The translations under genes were made by a program, and so were the position numbers. Below are positions 34,034 through 47,343 of a stretch of 64,000 nt of DNA, one piece after another. The stretch's first letter is position 1. Each line of letters starts with the position of its first letter. The notes beneath the pieces are model-generated. The model was not told where the DNA came from and made no database searches. It was given only the letters and a program-made list of their open reading frames with translations. This DNA comes from Salvia splendens (lineage: Eukaryota > Streptophyta > Magnoliopsida > Lamiales > Lamiaceae), in assembly GCF_004379255.2 (NCBI RefSeq), contig NC_056042.1, forward strand, positions 12,819,901 to 12,883,900, written 5' to 3'.

Positions 34034-34155
34034 CCGTCTCTTCCACAACTTCACACACTCATCACGACTGTGTGAGCAAACATATACATTTAAACACACA
34101 CACATATATACACGTATAACTCCGCGAAGCTAGGGAGCATCGTCACAGAGTAATC

Positions 34156-36113
34156 ATGGCGATGAGAATTACTTTTTCGATCGTCGTAGTTTCCGCAGTA
34201 ATCGTCACCGTGTTTTTCATATCCGGACACTTCTCCGGCTGGTCGAACTCTGATACCGAAGCAGATTTCAAAAAAGTTAAGTTAGTCGGAGCTGCGCGTA
34301 GGAGCGGCGATGAGCCGAGAGCTCTGATCTCTGCTGAAATAGCATACAGATTTAAGCCGATTTCCAAAGTAAGCAGATTTTGCTCATGCCTAAATCTATA
34401 CGATCAAAAACCTAATTAATTACGTTTGGATCTTCAATACTAATTAATCTGTTTTCGAAATTGTGTTAATTTGCTGTGAAATGTTGAAAATGCAGAAAAG
34501 AGAAAGTGATAAATTGGAGGAGGGATTGGCCAGAGCAAGAGCAGCAGTTAGAAGAGTGGCTTCAATCAGAAACAACAATTCAGTAATTATGGATAGTAAT
34601 CATATTATATCTTCGTCAATCTATCGAAATCCCACCGCATTTCTTCAGTAAGTATTACTAATTTCTCCACTGTTTTAGTTGTCACTGAATTTAAAAATTC
34701 ACAATTTAATAGGAGGAATAATTAATTTGGAATTGGGGAATCTCATTTTTGTGACTTTCCTTCTAAGATACTCCGCAGAAAAAAAAATTGAGAATCATAC
34801 AATTCTTAAAGTGTCATTTTTACTAATGAGATTTTGTGAGGTGTGGTTATGAAAAAGAGTGTCTTCTGAATGAAGCATATATAAGGTTGGCTATCTAGTG
34901 CGCATACTCATTGTATGAATCATCTTTACAGCATAATTATGACTTAATTACTTGCATTTCAATCAGAAGATCTTGTTTTAATTAATTTGATGTAGCTAGT
35001 AAAAGATTAACAATAGTTGGGGTTGCAGGAGTTACAAGGAAATGGAAAGAAGATTGAAGGTGTATGTATATGAAGAAGGAGAGGTGCCAATAGTGCATGA
35101 TGGTCCATGCAAAGACATATACACCAGTGAAGGGAGATTCATCCATGAGATGGAGCATGGCAGCCATAGATTCAGGACAAGCAGATCCGAAGAAGCTCAT
35201 GTCTATTTCATGCCATTCAGTGTCACACGGATGGTGAAGTATCTGTACAAGCCTAACACCTACGACCTCACCCCACTCCAAGAATTCGTCTCCGGTTATG
35301 TGAAACTCATCTCCACCAAGCACCCCTTCTGGAACAGAACTCAAGGAGCTGACCATTTCATGCTTTCTTGCCATGATTGGGTGAGCATAAGCATGAGCAC
35401 CTCTTCTCCCAGTTTGAAGTTGTTAATCATACTAGTTTGTTGTCGTGCAGGGACCTCGGGCCTCGGAAGGAAATGCACACCTCTACAACAAATCAATCCG
35501 CGTCCTGTGCAATGCCAACTCCTCCGAAGGATTCAATCCTCAGAAAGATGTGAGCCTGCCTGAGATCCATCTCTATGGTGGCTATGTGAACCCAAAGTTG
35601 ATCTCTCCTCCTCGTCCGACTATCCCAAGGCCCTACCTTGCATTCTTTGCTGGTGGCCTCCATGGCCCGGTCAGGCCGATCCTCCTCCACCATTGGAAGG
35701 GCAGAGACCCTGACCTCCACATCTATGAGTACCTCCCTAAAAATCTTGACTATTATGACTATATGCTGAAATCAAAGTTCTGCTTATGCCCCAGTGGATA
35801 TGAAGTGGCAAGCCCCAGAATTGTGGAGGCCATCTATGCAGAGTGCATCCCTGTGATACTATCAGATCACTATGTGCTCCCATTCAGTGATGTTCTGAGG
35901 TGGGAGGCATTCTCGCTACAGGTAAACGTTACAGAAATAGTGCGGTTGAAAGAGATTTTGATGGCAGTAACCGAAGACGAGTTTTTGAGGCTCAAGGAAG
36001 GGTTGAGAGCTACAAGGAAGCATTTTGTTCTGAACCAGCCGGTTGAGAGATTTGATATGTTTCACATGATCTTGCACTCTGTTTGGCTTAGGCGGTTAAA
36101 TCTACGCATTTGA
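34156..36113 (+). CDS. Exostosin-type glycosyltransferase (GT47)
   Basis: Four exons join in one frame of 459 residues: 34156-34368, 34496-34647, 35029-35380 and 35451-36113. All introns are GT..AG. The N-terminus (MAMRITFSIVVVSAVIVTVF) is a signal anchor, making a type II Golgi membrane protein. The exostosin domain starts at SYKEMERRLKVYVYEEGEVP and continues through EAHVYFMPFSV, HPFWNRTQGADHFMLSCHDW, FFAGGLHGPVRPILLHHW, the SKFCLCPSGYEVASPRIVEAIYAECIPVILSD nucleotide-sugar region, and LNQPVERFDMFHMILHSVWLRRL. Length and order fit the plant group annotated as probable glycosyltransferase At5g03795/At3g07620-like. Family members build cell-wall polysaccharides; the exact donor and acceptor here cannot be read from sequence. 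Coding frame is intact with no sign of decay. Confidence 0.93.
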
Positions 36114-36287
36114 TAAGTAAGTAAAACTACAATATGTATGTGTATAAACTCCAATTCTTTTTACTAGTCCCTGGCCTGTATGTCTATGTATAACAAGTAT
36201 ATTTGCCTTCCTCATTAGAAAACAGTTCTCACATCGAAGTATAAATGGACCCACCATTACCGAGGCATGGAGGATTACAATATAACA

Positions 36288-36479
36288 TACTTCGTCAATC
36301 CGCCATTAAATGTTTCATTTTTCTTTTTTCTTCTGTCTTGTCAATAAATATTTCATTGCACTTTTATTATATTTAGTAAATCGACCATACATTCCACTAA
36401 CTCATTTCACTCATATTTTAGTCAAACAATTTTTTAAAATTTGTGCAAATGGGATATTAATCATGGATGGGAGGGAGTA
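36288..36479. mobile_element. Stowaway MITE
   Basis: The left end ACTTCGTCAATCCGCCATTA and the complement of the right end (ACTCCCTCCCATCCATGATTA) are imperfect inverted repeats near TA. It lies 175 bases past the GT47 stop codon, so it may be part of, or just beyond, the 3' UTR. Confidence 0.6.
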
Positions 36480-36548
36480 TTAATAAGTCTCCAGACCATG
36501 TCAAATCTAAGCCTCTAGCAATCGATGGGGGTGTCTGATTATGATATA

Positions 36549-36812
36549 TTCCCTCTCTCCGTGATCTAAAGTCTCATTTTTTTCTATTTTGAAATGTCCA
36601 TAATTTAAAATTCCATTTTTTTCATTTAGGTAAATGGACCCATGATTCAACTAATCTATTACACTCACGTTCTATTATAAAATAAATAAATATATAAAAG
36701 TGAGGTCTACATTTCATTAGCTAATGCTCCTATTTTTTTCTTACAAAGTCAAACAAATTTTTAAAATTCACATACAGTCAAAACAGGAATATAAATAGCC
36801 GACGGAGAGAGT
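36549..36812. mobile_element. Stowaway MITE
   Basis: ATTCCCTCTCTCCGTGATCT at the left and the complement of the right end (ACTCTCTCCGTCGGCTATTT) give Stowaway termini. About 264 bp, AT-rich, no ORF. Confidence 0.65.
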
Positions 36813-36842
36813 ATAAGCTATTAACACAAATCAAAATGAGGA

Positions 36843-36936
36843 GAATGATATGGTAAAGTAAGAGAGACGAGGAGAATAAGTTAAAGTAAGAATGATATGG
36901 TAAAGTAAGAGAGACGAGAAGAAGAAGTTAAAGTAG
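36843..36936 (+). repeat. 47-bp tandem duplication
   Basis: GAATGATATGGTAAAGTAAG starts two adjacent 47-base units with about three differences, right next to the end of the Stowaway at 36812. Confidence 0.85.
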
Positions 36937-37241
36937 TATTAGTGGAACTTATATTATTTAATTGATATCACTTTCTAAAAATGGAATGCACACTTTTCTG
37001 GATTGGGAAGAATATATTCTTAAAATATTAGCGAATATAAATTTTTTTTTCTGTCTCTATATTCAGCGAATTTAGTTTTTTTTTTCTTCTGAAATCTGTC
37101 TCCATATTTCAGGAAGCTCATTTGCAGATCATAAAGAAAAGAAAAAAGGAAAAATACAGAATGGAGGAGAAATCGTGAAAGCCGAAGCAGCGCACCACCT
37201 GTGCTTTATAGGCATCTCACAGTTTCTCATTCTCCGCTGCC

Positions 37242-37274
37242 ATGGGCTCTGATCCCAATATCCCAAAACCCTAA
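37242..37274 (+). CDS. Upstream ORF of the PX-domain gene
   Basis: An ATG in a strong context (GCCATGG) opens a 10-codon ORF (MGSDPNIPKP) ending 107 bases before the main ATG. If the transcript starts upstream, as the position suggests, it would be met first by scanning ribosomes and could damp translation of the main frame. Transcript extent is not known. Confidence 0.35.
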   Translation: MGSDPNIPKP

Positions 37275-37381
37275 GTGAACGTTAGTGATTCAGTATCATT
37301 GTAGTCATTATTACATCGAATTCATCGATCCTTTTGTTAAATTACGACCGTGTGAAGTGATCGGATTCCAGACGTGCGGAG

Positions 37382-40300
37382 ATGCAGGGGCTGAGTCCAC
37401 CCAAGCACCGCCACGATGGGACTTCACCGTTGCCGCTGGGAATGGATTGGAGCCCCCCGCCTCGAATTTGGGTATCATTCTGTTCTTAATTTTCTGAATT
37501 TCGATGAATCTAAAGGAATTTGATCGATTCCGATAGCTGGTGGTGGTTTAATTTATTTTTTGACGATTAAGGCGTGTGATCAGCTCGATATGTACACAGT
37601 TATGAGTAAGAGAAAGATCAGATGATTTCCTGTAATTTTGGGGCTCCATGTATTGCATATTCGATATTGTTGAATTCAGTCCTAAAATTGGTTTTTTCAG
37701 ATAATTTCAACTAGTTAAAATATGTTGTAATCAGAGTGACAGTTGGGATCATAGTGTAAGAAGAATTTCTCTGCTGGTGGTGAGCTCAAGATGAGGTTTA
37801 AGGAGAAATTTGTTTCTTAGCAGAAAAGTTATTAAGTCTGCTATGAAATTTGCTATAACTGGTGGTTTCTTGAAATGCTGACGCATTAATGTCGTTACTG
37901 ACATTTTGTGGTATACAAGTTGCGTGAACTACAGAGCATAGGCCTTGCTGCTGTGATTTGCTTGTTTTTAGTGGCAAACCTTGTTCCGTTTCTCTGCTTA
38001 GGCATTATGTGTAATGTTAATGTACTTTGCAGGTGGGGAGAGAAAGTGTTTGGCCTCATGATCCTCGGACAGGATGGAGTTACTGCATCACTATACCTTC
38101 ATGGATTGTACTTGCAAAGTCAAGAGATTTGGACCCAACCGTGGTATTGATCTAATGTTTTTATTGTATGTTTGTTACATGATGTGTTGTATAAACTATA
38201 CTCAGAGTGTGCAAAAATTGAAAATGAGTTAAAAGAAATTGCTCCACTTCCATTAACATAAAACGGTGGCAAAATATTAGTCAAGTCGATGTAGGTGGCG
38301 CCCTTGCTTTAAACCTTTTAACATTGTCTAGGATGAACGATTAGTTTCTTCCAGCAACTGGTTGGTGTGAAAGCCAACTCTTATGATAATGCATTTAAGC
38401 AAATATCTATGCAAGTTACAGAAAACTTTCACATTTAAGAAATTCTTATAATCAATCAGCTTTTGATATTTTGATTGCTTCCTCATTTATCTACGATTCT
38501 ATGTATATGGGAAAAAATGAACCTCTTTTTCTCATTTGATTGTCATTGGTATCCAGTGTCAGTGCAGGCCTTGTTTTGTGAATGTTCTGATCCTCTCTGG
38601 TTGTATTAGGAGCTTTTTCACTTGCTAGTGGTTCCTGAATTAACAGTTATAAGGTGCAGTTTTACAGGGTCCAGGTTGGAATACAATCACCAGAAGGTAT
38701 TACGACCACAAGAATGGTGTTGAGGAGATTCAATGATTTCCTGAAATTACATGTTGCTGTAAGCTCACATATTTTAGTTTGCGTTGTGGCATTATCATAC
38801 ATAAACTTGTATAGACTAATATAGTAATATGTATTGCTATTTGATTCCGGACTCAGCACTTGCATGGTTTCTCTCATGAAGATGCAGTCACTGATTCTGG
38901 TATTGTTCTCAACTTTCTCTTGTAGCTCAAACGAGCCTTTCCTCGGAAAAGCATTCCACCAACTCCTCCAAAAGGGCTCTTGCAGATGAAAACAAGGGCA
39001 ATGCTGGAAGCGGTAAATATTGCCTATAGCTTAGATTGTTAAAGTTATATTTTGCATTGCAAACACTTGTCTTTTTGGAGGGAGTGGGATGACGCTTGCA
39101 CATAGTTTATGATTGCTCTTGATGCCTTATGACATCTCCAAAGCTAGCTTATCTCTGAAGTCTGAAACAACATAAATCCTAGGATGGAGGTTGTAGATTG
39201 GTCCTGGAGACTGGAATTCTTGTCCATATTTTACTTCTCTAATTTCAAAATCTGTTAAGAATTATAGAGGCTTCTGTTTTCGTACAGAGAAGGAGTTCTT
39301 TGGAGGAATGGATGGCAAACTTGCTTTCAGATATTGATTTATCAAGAAGCATTGTTGTTGCATCCTTTCTTGAACTGGAAGCTGCTGCTAGGTCATGTGA
39401 GCATGCTCTAATTTGGTATTTCTATGCTAGTATATTTTTTTAACTACATGAGGTCTGGATTTTTCATAGTTGAGCTACTTATAAATTTTCGTCAATTACA
39501 TTTTTTTCCAGCATTTCAAGAAGAGGGCCTGCAGAGTCCCGATTCATATGTTTCTGTAACTACTACAGACCTGTCTCATCATATGCATCCAAATTCATGC
39601 ACGTTGGCAGCGGGTAGTTCGTCAGTGGCATCAGATTATGGCAGTGATACAGCTTATGAGATATCTGATATTGGTTCTCCTAGCCTTGGAAGGGATAACA
39701 ACTCGGAAGTTGGGACTGAGGATCTGTCATTTTATGATGATGCAACAAGTCCAGTAGATAAATTTGTCAAGTATGGCATGTCAAATATTGACGATGGCTT
39801 GTCGATGGGGCATGCTATTCTAGAGAAGCTTGAGAATTTTCCTAAACATAAAGCGCATGCCAGAGAAAATCATAACTCAGAGCAGAACATGAGTAATGGA
39901 AGTTTTTTGAAAGCCTCTCATCATGCAGAAGATATGTCAGAGCATGGGGCTGAGCGTAGTTCATTGGCTCATGATGGTCAAAAGTTGTCAAATGAGAGCA
40001 TTGGAAGTGACAGGAGCACTTTAAGAGGCAGCGAGTCATCAAGTTTAGTAAATCCAAATGGGCACAGGCCTTTTGATTTTGGGAGTGAGGGTGAGGTTGG
40101 ACGAACCAGTGGAAATGTTGGAGACTCTGATTATCATCTCCCAGATGATATACACCTGTTGGTCCCAGTGGATCAGCGTCAGAAGATGAATAGGGTACTT
40201 ATGACAATGCAGCAGAGGTTGATTACAGCTAAAACTGATATGGAAGATCTTATATCAAGGTTGAATCAAGAAATTGCCGGGAAGGACTATCTTGCAACAA

Positions 40301-42316
40301 AGGTATCTGAATGCTGACAGTTTCAACCCATTTTATATTTTGACTTCAGGTACCTAGGATACATGAAACTTAAACTGACTTTACCATCAAATATGTACCT
40401 TATCTTTTTATGTGAAGGGAATCATTTAAATCTGAGGGTAACGTACATCTGATACTAATGTGATGTTACCATTGGTTACACATTTCTATTAACTGGGTTG
40501 TCAAATTTTCCAGTGTGAGTCCTTCAATTGTTATCCTTAATATTTAGTATTAGACTCAAACATGATAAATACTGATGATGTGAAATCAGCATTGATTACA
40601 TATATATACGAATTGTTCCCTGCATACATGCCCTTTTCTGCCATGTTTTTAACATTCATCCAAGTATAAGATTATAATCCATGACATTTCATTTCTACCC
40701 AGGTGAAGGATTTGGAAGTGGAGCTTGAAATTACTAAACAAAAAAGCAAAGGAAATCTTGAGCAGGCTATACTAATTGAAAGAGAGAGAGTTACTCAAAT
40801 GCAGTGGGATATGGAAGAACTTAGGCAGAGGTCTATGGAACTAGAATCGAAGTTGTATTCTCAACAGGTTCCGTGTCCTGTTCATTGACATCACTGTGGT
40901 AGTTTATGTAAGCTTGAAAAATTCTATAATGATAGAACCTTTCCAGGATCAGAGGCCAGATGCTCAGCCTTATGTTTCACCAGGCAATCAGCCGATGGAT
41001 GCGTTGTGTCAGGAGTTGGACTCTGCAAAACAGCAATTTGAGGACTTGTTGAAGCGACATCAGGCGCTGGAAGTGAAATCCAAAGCTGATATCAAAGTTC
41101 TTGTTAAGGAAGTAAGATCTCTAAGAAGCTCCCAATCAGAATTAACGCAACAGCTGAAGCAGTCTCTCAGACAAAAATCTGAAATGGAGGTATACTTTGC
41201 TACACTACTATATTGACTTGTAATAAATAATAAGCCAAAAAGGTAATCATTTGTCAGTCACTCTACCTGCATAACATGAATTCTCTGGACTCCATGCTTA
41301 CATATGAGATGTGCAGGGATTCTTGGCAAACATGTATTACTATGCATTCTTTTAGGACCCATTCGGTTCCCGCTATTGCTCATGACTAGAGGCCATGATT
41401 ATTCTTATTTCTTTTTTGGTTGCTTTTTCTCTCAAAAACTTGGCCACTGACAATGTGTCTAGGGTCGTCTCCAAAGAGTGAAGGTTGCACCCTGTTTCAG
41501 GATTATCCATCCCATCCCCACTGATGCTATTAATTTTATCCAAGATAAAGTCTATTTTGTCTTATGCCATATTGTATCTCACTATTATCTTGTCTAACGT
41601 ACCGAACGCCACCTTAATATATCAGTTTCCCTGTCATTATTTATCCTTTTCTTTTGCATGTATTATTGACCTTTGGGTGAATCTGAACGAACCTTGTCCA
41701 ATCAAGATGTTCATCTTCTCTTACTTTTGGAACTGCTTCTGGAATCCCAGGAACTTCTACAGGAAGAAAGAGAGAGAAATGAGCAGGTGAGAAGCTCTTG
41801 GAGGAAGTTGCTAGATAGATGCAAGATTCTCCAAGATCAGCTTCAGGAGTGCAATATCGACAATTTAACACACACAAAAGGGGACACAGCTGACAGTCTT
41901 CCGTCATTACTGGAGCAGTTCGATTTTGTTAGCACATCTGAAAATCAGATAGACCTTCTCATCGCCGAGGTACATCTATTAATCACTATTCTAAAAGGTA
42001 CATCTATTAATCACTATTCTAAAAATCCTCATACTTGAAGAACTAGAGATAGTAAAACATCGATATTCAAGTAAACTCATGTGTCCTCATAATGATGATG
42101 GTAGTTTCATCTTCTAAATGTAATCAGTTTGAGCAGTTAGCCGAGGATGGTGATAATCACACAACTTCCATTGATGAGGAGTCGAGGCAGACACTAACGA
42201 GTCTCCTAGCCAATAATGGCGCGTTGAGAAAGCAGGTGAACTCCCTTATAGTTAACAGTCTCAAATCAAAGGTGAAAGGTGAAATGTCAGATGTAAATGT
42301 AGGAAGTGAGATCTAA
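37382..42316 (+). CDS. EREL1: PX-domain coiled-coil protein, EREX/EREL-like
   Basis: Ten exons give about 700 residues: 37382-37471, 38033-38143, 38660-38758, 38926-39012, 39288-39396, 39512-40302, 40703-40867, 40947-41189, 41751-41969 and about 42128-42316. The last acceptor could instead be nine bases further on. The PX domain spans roughly residues 35-160: [20 protein letters not shown], the phosphoinositide-binding LRRFNDF, and the proline loop [10 protein letters not shown] Ser/Asp-rich linker follows, then coiled coils ([52 protein letters not shown]). In Arabidopsis EREX and EREL1/2 bind PI3P and act as effectors of the RAB5 GTPase ARA7/RHA1 in transport to the vacuole. The assignment to EREL1 rests on domain order plus neighbours; EREX or EREL2 remain possible. 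Confidence 0.88.
41970..42025 (+). repeat. 28-bp tandem duplication covering a 5' splice site
   Basis: GTACATCTATTAATCACTAT... is repeated head to tail with a 28-base period, perfect over the unit. The first copy begins exactly at the donor of the last EREL1-like intron (CCGAG|GTACAT); the second copy (41998) reads AAAAG|GTACAT. Using the second donor would add 28 bases and shift the frame. Confidence 0.88.
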
Positions 42317-43248
42317 CATAGCAGCAGCAGCAGCAGCTAACTCGTCGACATATATGTAAATTCAGTCGGGCCGTGTACCATACCTCATACCACAATTGCG
42401 AATAATATGTAGAGTTCGTTTTACGAGCAAGAACACGTCCGTGTCAATTTTTTTGGTCCCTCTCCGTGCTGTATGTAACAATGTACATATATATTGAAGT
42501 CCGATTTGTATCCATTGTTGCATAGTTCAGAGTTGAGAAAAGCTTGTTGAATTTTGTTGGTTTATTGATTTTGTATCCTAAAATTGTGAGAATCATAGAC
42601 TTACCAAGTCTCGTCTTTTTTCAAGACGACATTTAATTTTTGTCCATGTAATACAAACAACTCACAAAATAAGACTTTTTGAATATAGGATAATACCGAG
42701 TCTTGATGGATAAATATAGAAAAATGAAAAGATTCTTGTATTTACTTATTAATACTATGTCCGCAAAAATAGAGACAAGGAAGAAATATAGAATAAGAAG
42801 AAGAAAGGATAGGGATAATTTGAAATGATATTTGTCATTTATAGATAAAGTGACGACATTTGACCCTTAGTATGTGGTCTGATGTTGTCTTTAAAAGTGT
42901 TAAATTTTGGTCACTTCTGACATTTAGTTTAACCTTGAAATTAGTTTTAAATTATAAATTTTTTAAAAATTGTGCAATTTTTTTTAGCCTATATCAAATA
43001 ATTTTATGTGGCTTTATACCTGAAACGATGTTATTTTGACGCCCGAATACTTTAATTCAACTTTGAATAATAATGTGGTTAAAGATAAAAACATGCTTTA
43101 TAGATTTGCCGAATTTAGAGAATGCTATGCCGTGAAATATTGACACAATCTAAAAGTTTAGGATTTTTAAGGCCACTATCTAAATTTATGGGAAATATCA
43201 GAATTCCCCAGATGTGTGATAATATCAATATACCTTCAGTAAATAATT
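42317..43248. other. 3' flank of the PX gene, gene-free
   Basis: It includes a (CAG)n run at 42320-42336 just after the stop codon and the probable 3' UTR to around 42550. AT-rich DNA without supportable features follows. Confidence 0.4.
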
Positions 43249-43494
43249 ATTCCATCCGTCATCCATTAACTGACATCGATTTCCTTTTTCATCCGTCATC
43301 AATTAATTGACACCATTACTTTTTATTATTTTTGATAATAGACCACAAATTCAACTAACTCACTTCACTAACATTTTATAGTATATTTAAAAGTAGGACT
43401 CACATTCCACTAACTTTCTCTACCCATTTTCCACTACATTTCTTAAAACATGTGTCAAGTTAAATGTTGTGAACTGATGGGGGGCGGAGGGAGT
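43249..43494. mobile_element. Stowaway MITE, with a second partial one after it
   Basis: The left end TTCCATCCGTCATCCATTAA and the complement of the right end (ACTCCCTCCGCCCCCCATCA) form the inverted repeats. Directly after it, from about 43497, TACTCCCTATTTCTATTAATAG looks like the left end of another Stowaway with no clear right end. Confidence 0.65.
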
Positions 43495-44174
43495 ACATAC
43501 TCCCTATTTCTATTAATAGAGTCATGTTTGCCATTTTAATCCGTCAACAATTACGAGTTTTAGTTCACTTTAACTATAAATAGTAAGTAGATCCATATTT
43601 CACTAATTCAAATTAATTTTTATCATAGGTAAAAAATATAAGTAAAATATTTTATAAATTATAATTTAATTTAATTTTTATAATATTTTATAAATTGTAA
43701 GTTAATTTTTATTATAGGTAAAAAAATATTTATAAATTTTAATATTAAATTAATATGAATAGTTAGATTCATAGATTCGGTCAAATCACATTTGACTATT
43801 AAATTTAACAAAAAAATATTAATTTAAACCAAAATATATTATTTAGGACCAAAACATAACAAACCTTTAACCTAAAATCTTTTAAAGCAAATATAGAACA
43901 CTAAATTTGAACTCTAGTATAATTTTCTCATTTATTATGAAAAATAAAATGAGTACAAAAAAAGTGGGCCATTTGAATTTTGTGGTAATCTGAAACCCAC
44001 ACAGTGCTGAGTGCTGCCGTTCTCGTCGTTTCCAATTCCTTCCTCCACCTCCAAGTTTCCTCTCTCCTTCACCCTTGCATACTACTGTATAATTCCTAAT
44101 TGCTGCTCTCTCCTGCTATGATATATGCTTGTTTGAAGGTGCGCTTTAGAACATATGTGGTCGGCAGATGAAGT

Positions 44175-46742
44175 ATGGCTCTCTCCTCCTCTATTTCCCT
44201 AGCCTCATTTCCTCAGGTCATTTCCTTATTCCCCCCTCTCCTTTATGCAATTTTTTTATACGAATTGATTTTTGATGATTTGATTCATAGCTGCTACTGC
44301 TTCTTTTTGTGCTAACTATTTTACTCATATTCCTCCCGATTTTTCCGTCTGTTTTTGGGGAAAACTTCTCGATTTGATTATTCGCGAATGCATTATGTTG
44401 CTGATATTGTGAATTTGCCTTCATATCTTGATTTTGGATGGCATGTTTGGTGGTGAGAAGAAGCTGTTCATTAACTTGTATATATTCTTAGTTTTAACTT
44501 TGAATATCGTTTGCAGTTATGCTATTCTAGTCCTAAATGGAAGCAAAAGAAGGTAGGGTTTGTGAAGCTGCGTAGAAGAGAGTCTAAGTTGTCGTGGATT
44601 GTGAAATCGGTGTTAAATAGCAGTAGGCACTCGAGTATTAGTGATAATGGGGCGAGTGAGCCGGCTAGGGTTCTTCTGGAGAGGTTGTTTGCTCAGACTC
44701 AGAAGCTTGAACAACAGATAGGTAGGGATCCAAGTTCGCCGGGGCTGGGTGTGGGTTTCGGTGAGCTGGAATCGGAACTTCACGCTGCTCTAGTAGCCTT
44801 GAAGAATAAGGAAGAGGATCTGCAGGATGCGGAGAGGAAACTGGTGTTGGAGTTCAATGAAATTCATCAAGCCAGGAAGAGTTTGGAGCGCCGAGAGGAC
44901 GAAATGGCAGCTGCTACACTGAAGCAGGAAAAGCTAGAGGAGGAGCTGAGGGTAGCAAATGTAGAGTTGGCTTCACGAGCCTTGGAAATCAGTGACCTTA
45001 AGCTTCAACTGAAGGAAAAGGATGATAAGATTTCTGCTTCACAATTAGCACTGTTGGTCAAAGAAGAGGAAATCGGAGAGATGGAACGGGAACTGATGAA
45101 GAAGACTGATGAAGCTGCTGATGCTGAATCACAACTCCGCTTCAAGTCCGAGCTCCTGGATGAAGCAAACAAAGTTGTGGAAAAGCAAGCACTTGAGCTC
45201 CAGCAACTTCAGAGAGTACTTCGCGAGAAAGAGGAAGAGCTTGGAAATTCCATTCGGATGCAGGAATCTGAGTCTGAGAAATTGAAGAATATGGAAGCAA
45301 AGTTGGAGAAGCAAACAATGGACTGGCTAATTGCACAGGAGGAGTTGAGAAAGCTGGCAGAGCAAACATCCAAGCATGTTGGGGAAGCAAATTCAACTCT
45401 AGACGAGTTTGGGAGAGTGAAAAAACTTATTTCTGATGTGAAATGTGAGCTTGTTTCTTCTCAAAAAGTTTTGGCTTCCTCCAAAGAGAAAATGGAAAGT
45501 CAAGATCGGTTGTTGGAGGAACAGCTTAACGAACTTGAAGAGCTAAGGCAGAGCATTATGTCGTATCTGCCAAGTTTGAGAGATGCCGAAGTAGAAGTGG
45601 AGAATGAGAGAGTGAAACTAAGGGTCGCTGAAGCTCAAAACGAGGAGCTTAAAAGAGATCTATTGTTGGAAAAAGAGCTTGTTGCTGAGCTACAGACAAC
45701 GTTAGATAAAGAGAGGTCAGCTTTGAAACAAGCAGTTTCAGAACTCTCTGCTCTCTGTGAGGAAATAGACAGCAAAAATGCTGCATTTGAACAATCACAG
45801 ATTCTTCTCACAGCTAAAGAGTCAGAACTGGTAGAAGCAAGATTAGAGATCCAGCATTTAAAGTCCGAACTGGTTTCTCTTCAACTTGTATTGGAGCAGA
45901 AAAACTCGGAACTCTCAGATGCAAAAGAGATGCTGGAGGAACTCAGTCATCTGATTGCTGAACTGAAAGGGATTTTGTCCAGCCGAGAAGAGGAGCTCAT
46001 TGGAGCTGTGTCCGAGCTCAAGGAGAAGGGCCAGCATGTCCTAACAATGCAACATGAACTAACCAACGCACAGTTAAAATTCTCTGAGGCTGAGGCTGTG
46101 GTGGGAAAGATTGTAGATCTCACTAATGAAGTAGTTCTATCACTCAATGACCAAGGATACTACACACTAATCCCGACTGTTAAGGACAACCATGGTTTGT
46201 CATCTCCTTTGCTAGACAGGCCACCTGATAGCTCCAAGTGGCAGGTGAAGCAACTTGAAACTGAACTCGAGTTCACACGAGAAACCCTGAGAGCAAAGGA
46301 AATGGAAGTTCTTGCAGCAAATAAGGATCTCATAACGAAAGACGAGGAGCTAAACGTGGCTATCAGAAAACTAGATGCTAAAGAGAAGGAAATAGCAAAA
46401 CTGAGAGAGGGAGTTATGCAGGATACAGATCTGAAACAGTTGTATGCATTATCACAGGAGATAATTGGTGAGAAAGGCGTGGGTGAAGTTGCAATTGAGA
46501 AACTGCAATTAGAAGCAGCTCAACTCGAAGTCGAAGCTGCAACAACTGCACTAGAGAGAATCACAGAATTGAGTAGGCAGCTTCTGCACCAAGCTGGTCT
46601 GAGCATCGAGGCCGAGAATGACATCCTCCTGCGAGACGATGATTCTGAGGAGTGTCCGGTGGAAGTCAAGGACGAAGTATCACGGCTTCTCAGTTTAACT
46701 GAGGATCTAGTGAAAGATGCAAGTATGAATTTATTGACTTAA
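44175..46742 (+). CDS. MRC: Plastid coiled-coil protein, MRC/PII1-like
   Basis: Two exons, 44175-44216 and 44517-46742, encode 755 residues. The N-terminus (MALSSSISLASFPQ, then LCYSSPKWKQKKVGFVKLRRRE) is Ser- and basic-rich without acids, as expected for a chloroplast transit peptide. Almost all the rest, from about residue 65 to 700, is long heptad-rich coiled coil (LKNKEEDLQDAERKL, LKLQLKEKDDKISASQLALL, REEELIGAVSELKEKGQHV). The C-terminal part has ALERITELSRQLLHQAGLSI. In Arabidopsis, myosin-resembling chloroplast protein (MRC, also PII1, At4g32190) works with starch synthase 4 in starch granule initiation. Length, targeting and neighbours all fit. Coiled coils align with many proteins by composition alone, so the call leans on gene order. 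Confidence 0.75.
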
Positions 46743-47343
46743 TAGAGGCTTAGTATGTCTAACCCATTCTTTTAATTCCAGTGGACTGTTCTCTCAATGT
46801 ATCTTGTAATTGTGTTTTTTTTTTTTCTAAAACTGTTGTGGTTTTTATTTTTGTTAATATACATGTACCAATCCTTTTTTCTATTTTGGGAAATGGTGTT
46901 TATATAAGATTTTGTGCGTCTTGGTAGTGAATTGCCAAGGAAATACAACACTTTATCCAAGCAAGGTTTCCGGAGCGTAGTGATAGAGTGTGATTATTGT
47001 CGAAGAACAAAAGTCTATCATCAATATCTCTAAACTGTTTGTTTAACTATCAAAACAATTTCGCTTTCAAAAAAGCGAAGTCCATGGTGATGGCATTTTT
47101 TGGGTATATTAATTTTTCAACAATCCTATTTCAAATATCCTTTACACATTCGCAAAGCTTTAAATTGAACGATAATGTAAAGCAAGACTACAAATAAGAA
47201 AAGAAAAGAAAAGCCATCCATCCCATCGGCAAGTCTATTTACACAGTAACAAAGTCGACTTCCTATATTTTGCTATTTCAGAAAGAGAAATTGATGTACA
47301 GCTACTATGCAGAGTTCATGATTGGTTTTTGGTAAAGAAACCA

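Noticed and set aside
37908..38150. 80-codon ORF overlapping exon 2 of the PX gene as a separate gene
   Set aside because: It reads the exon in a different frame from the spliced PX protein and is mostly intron.
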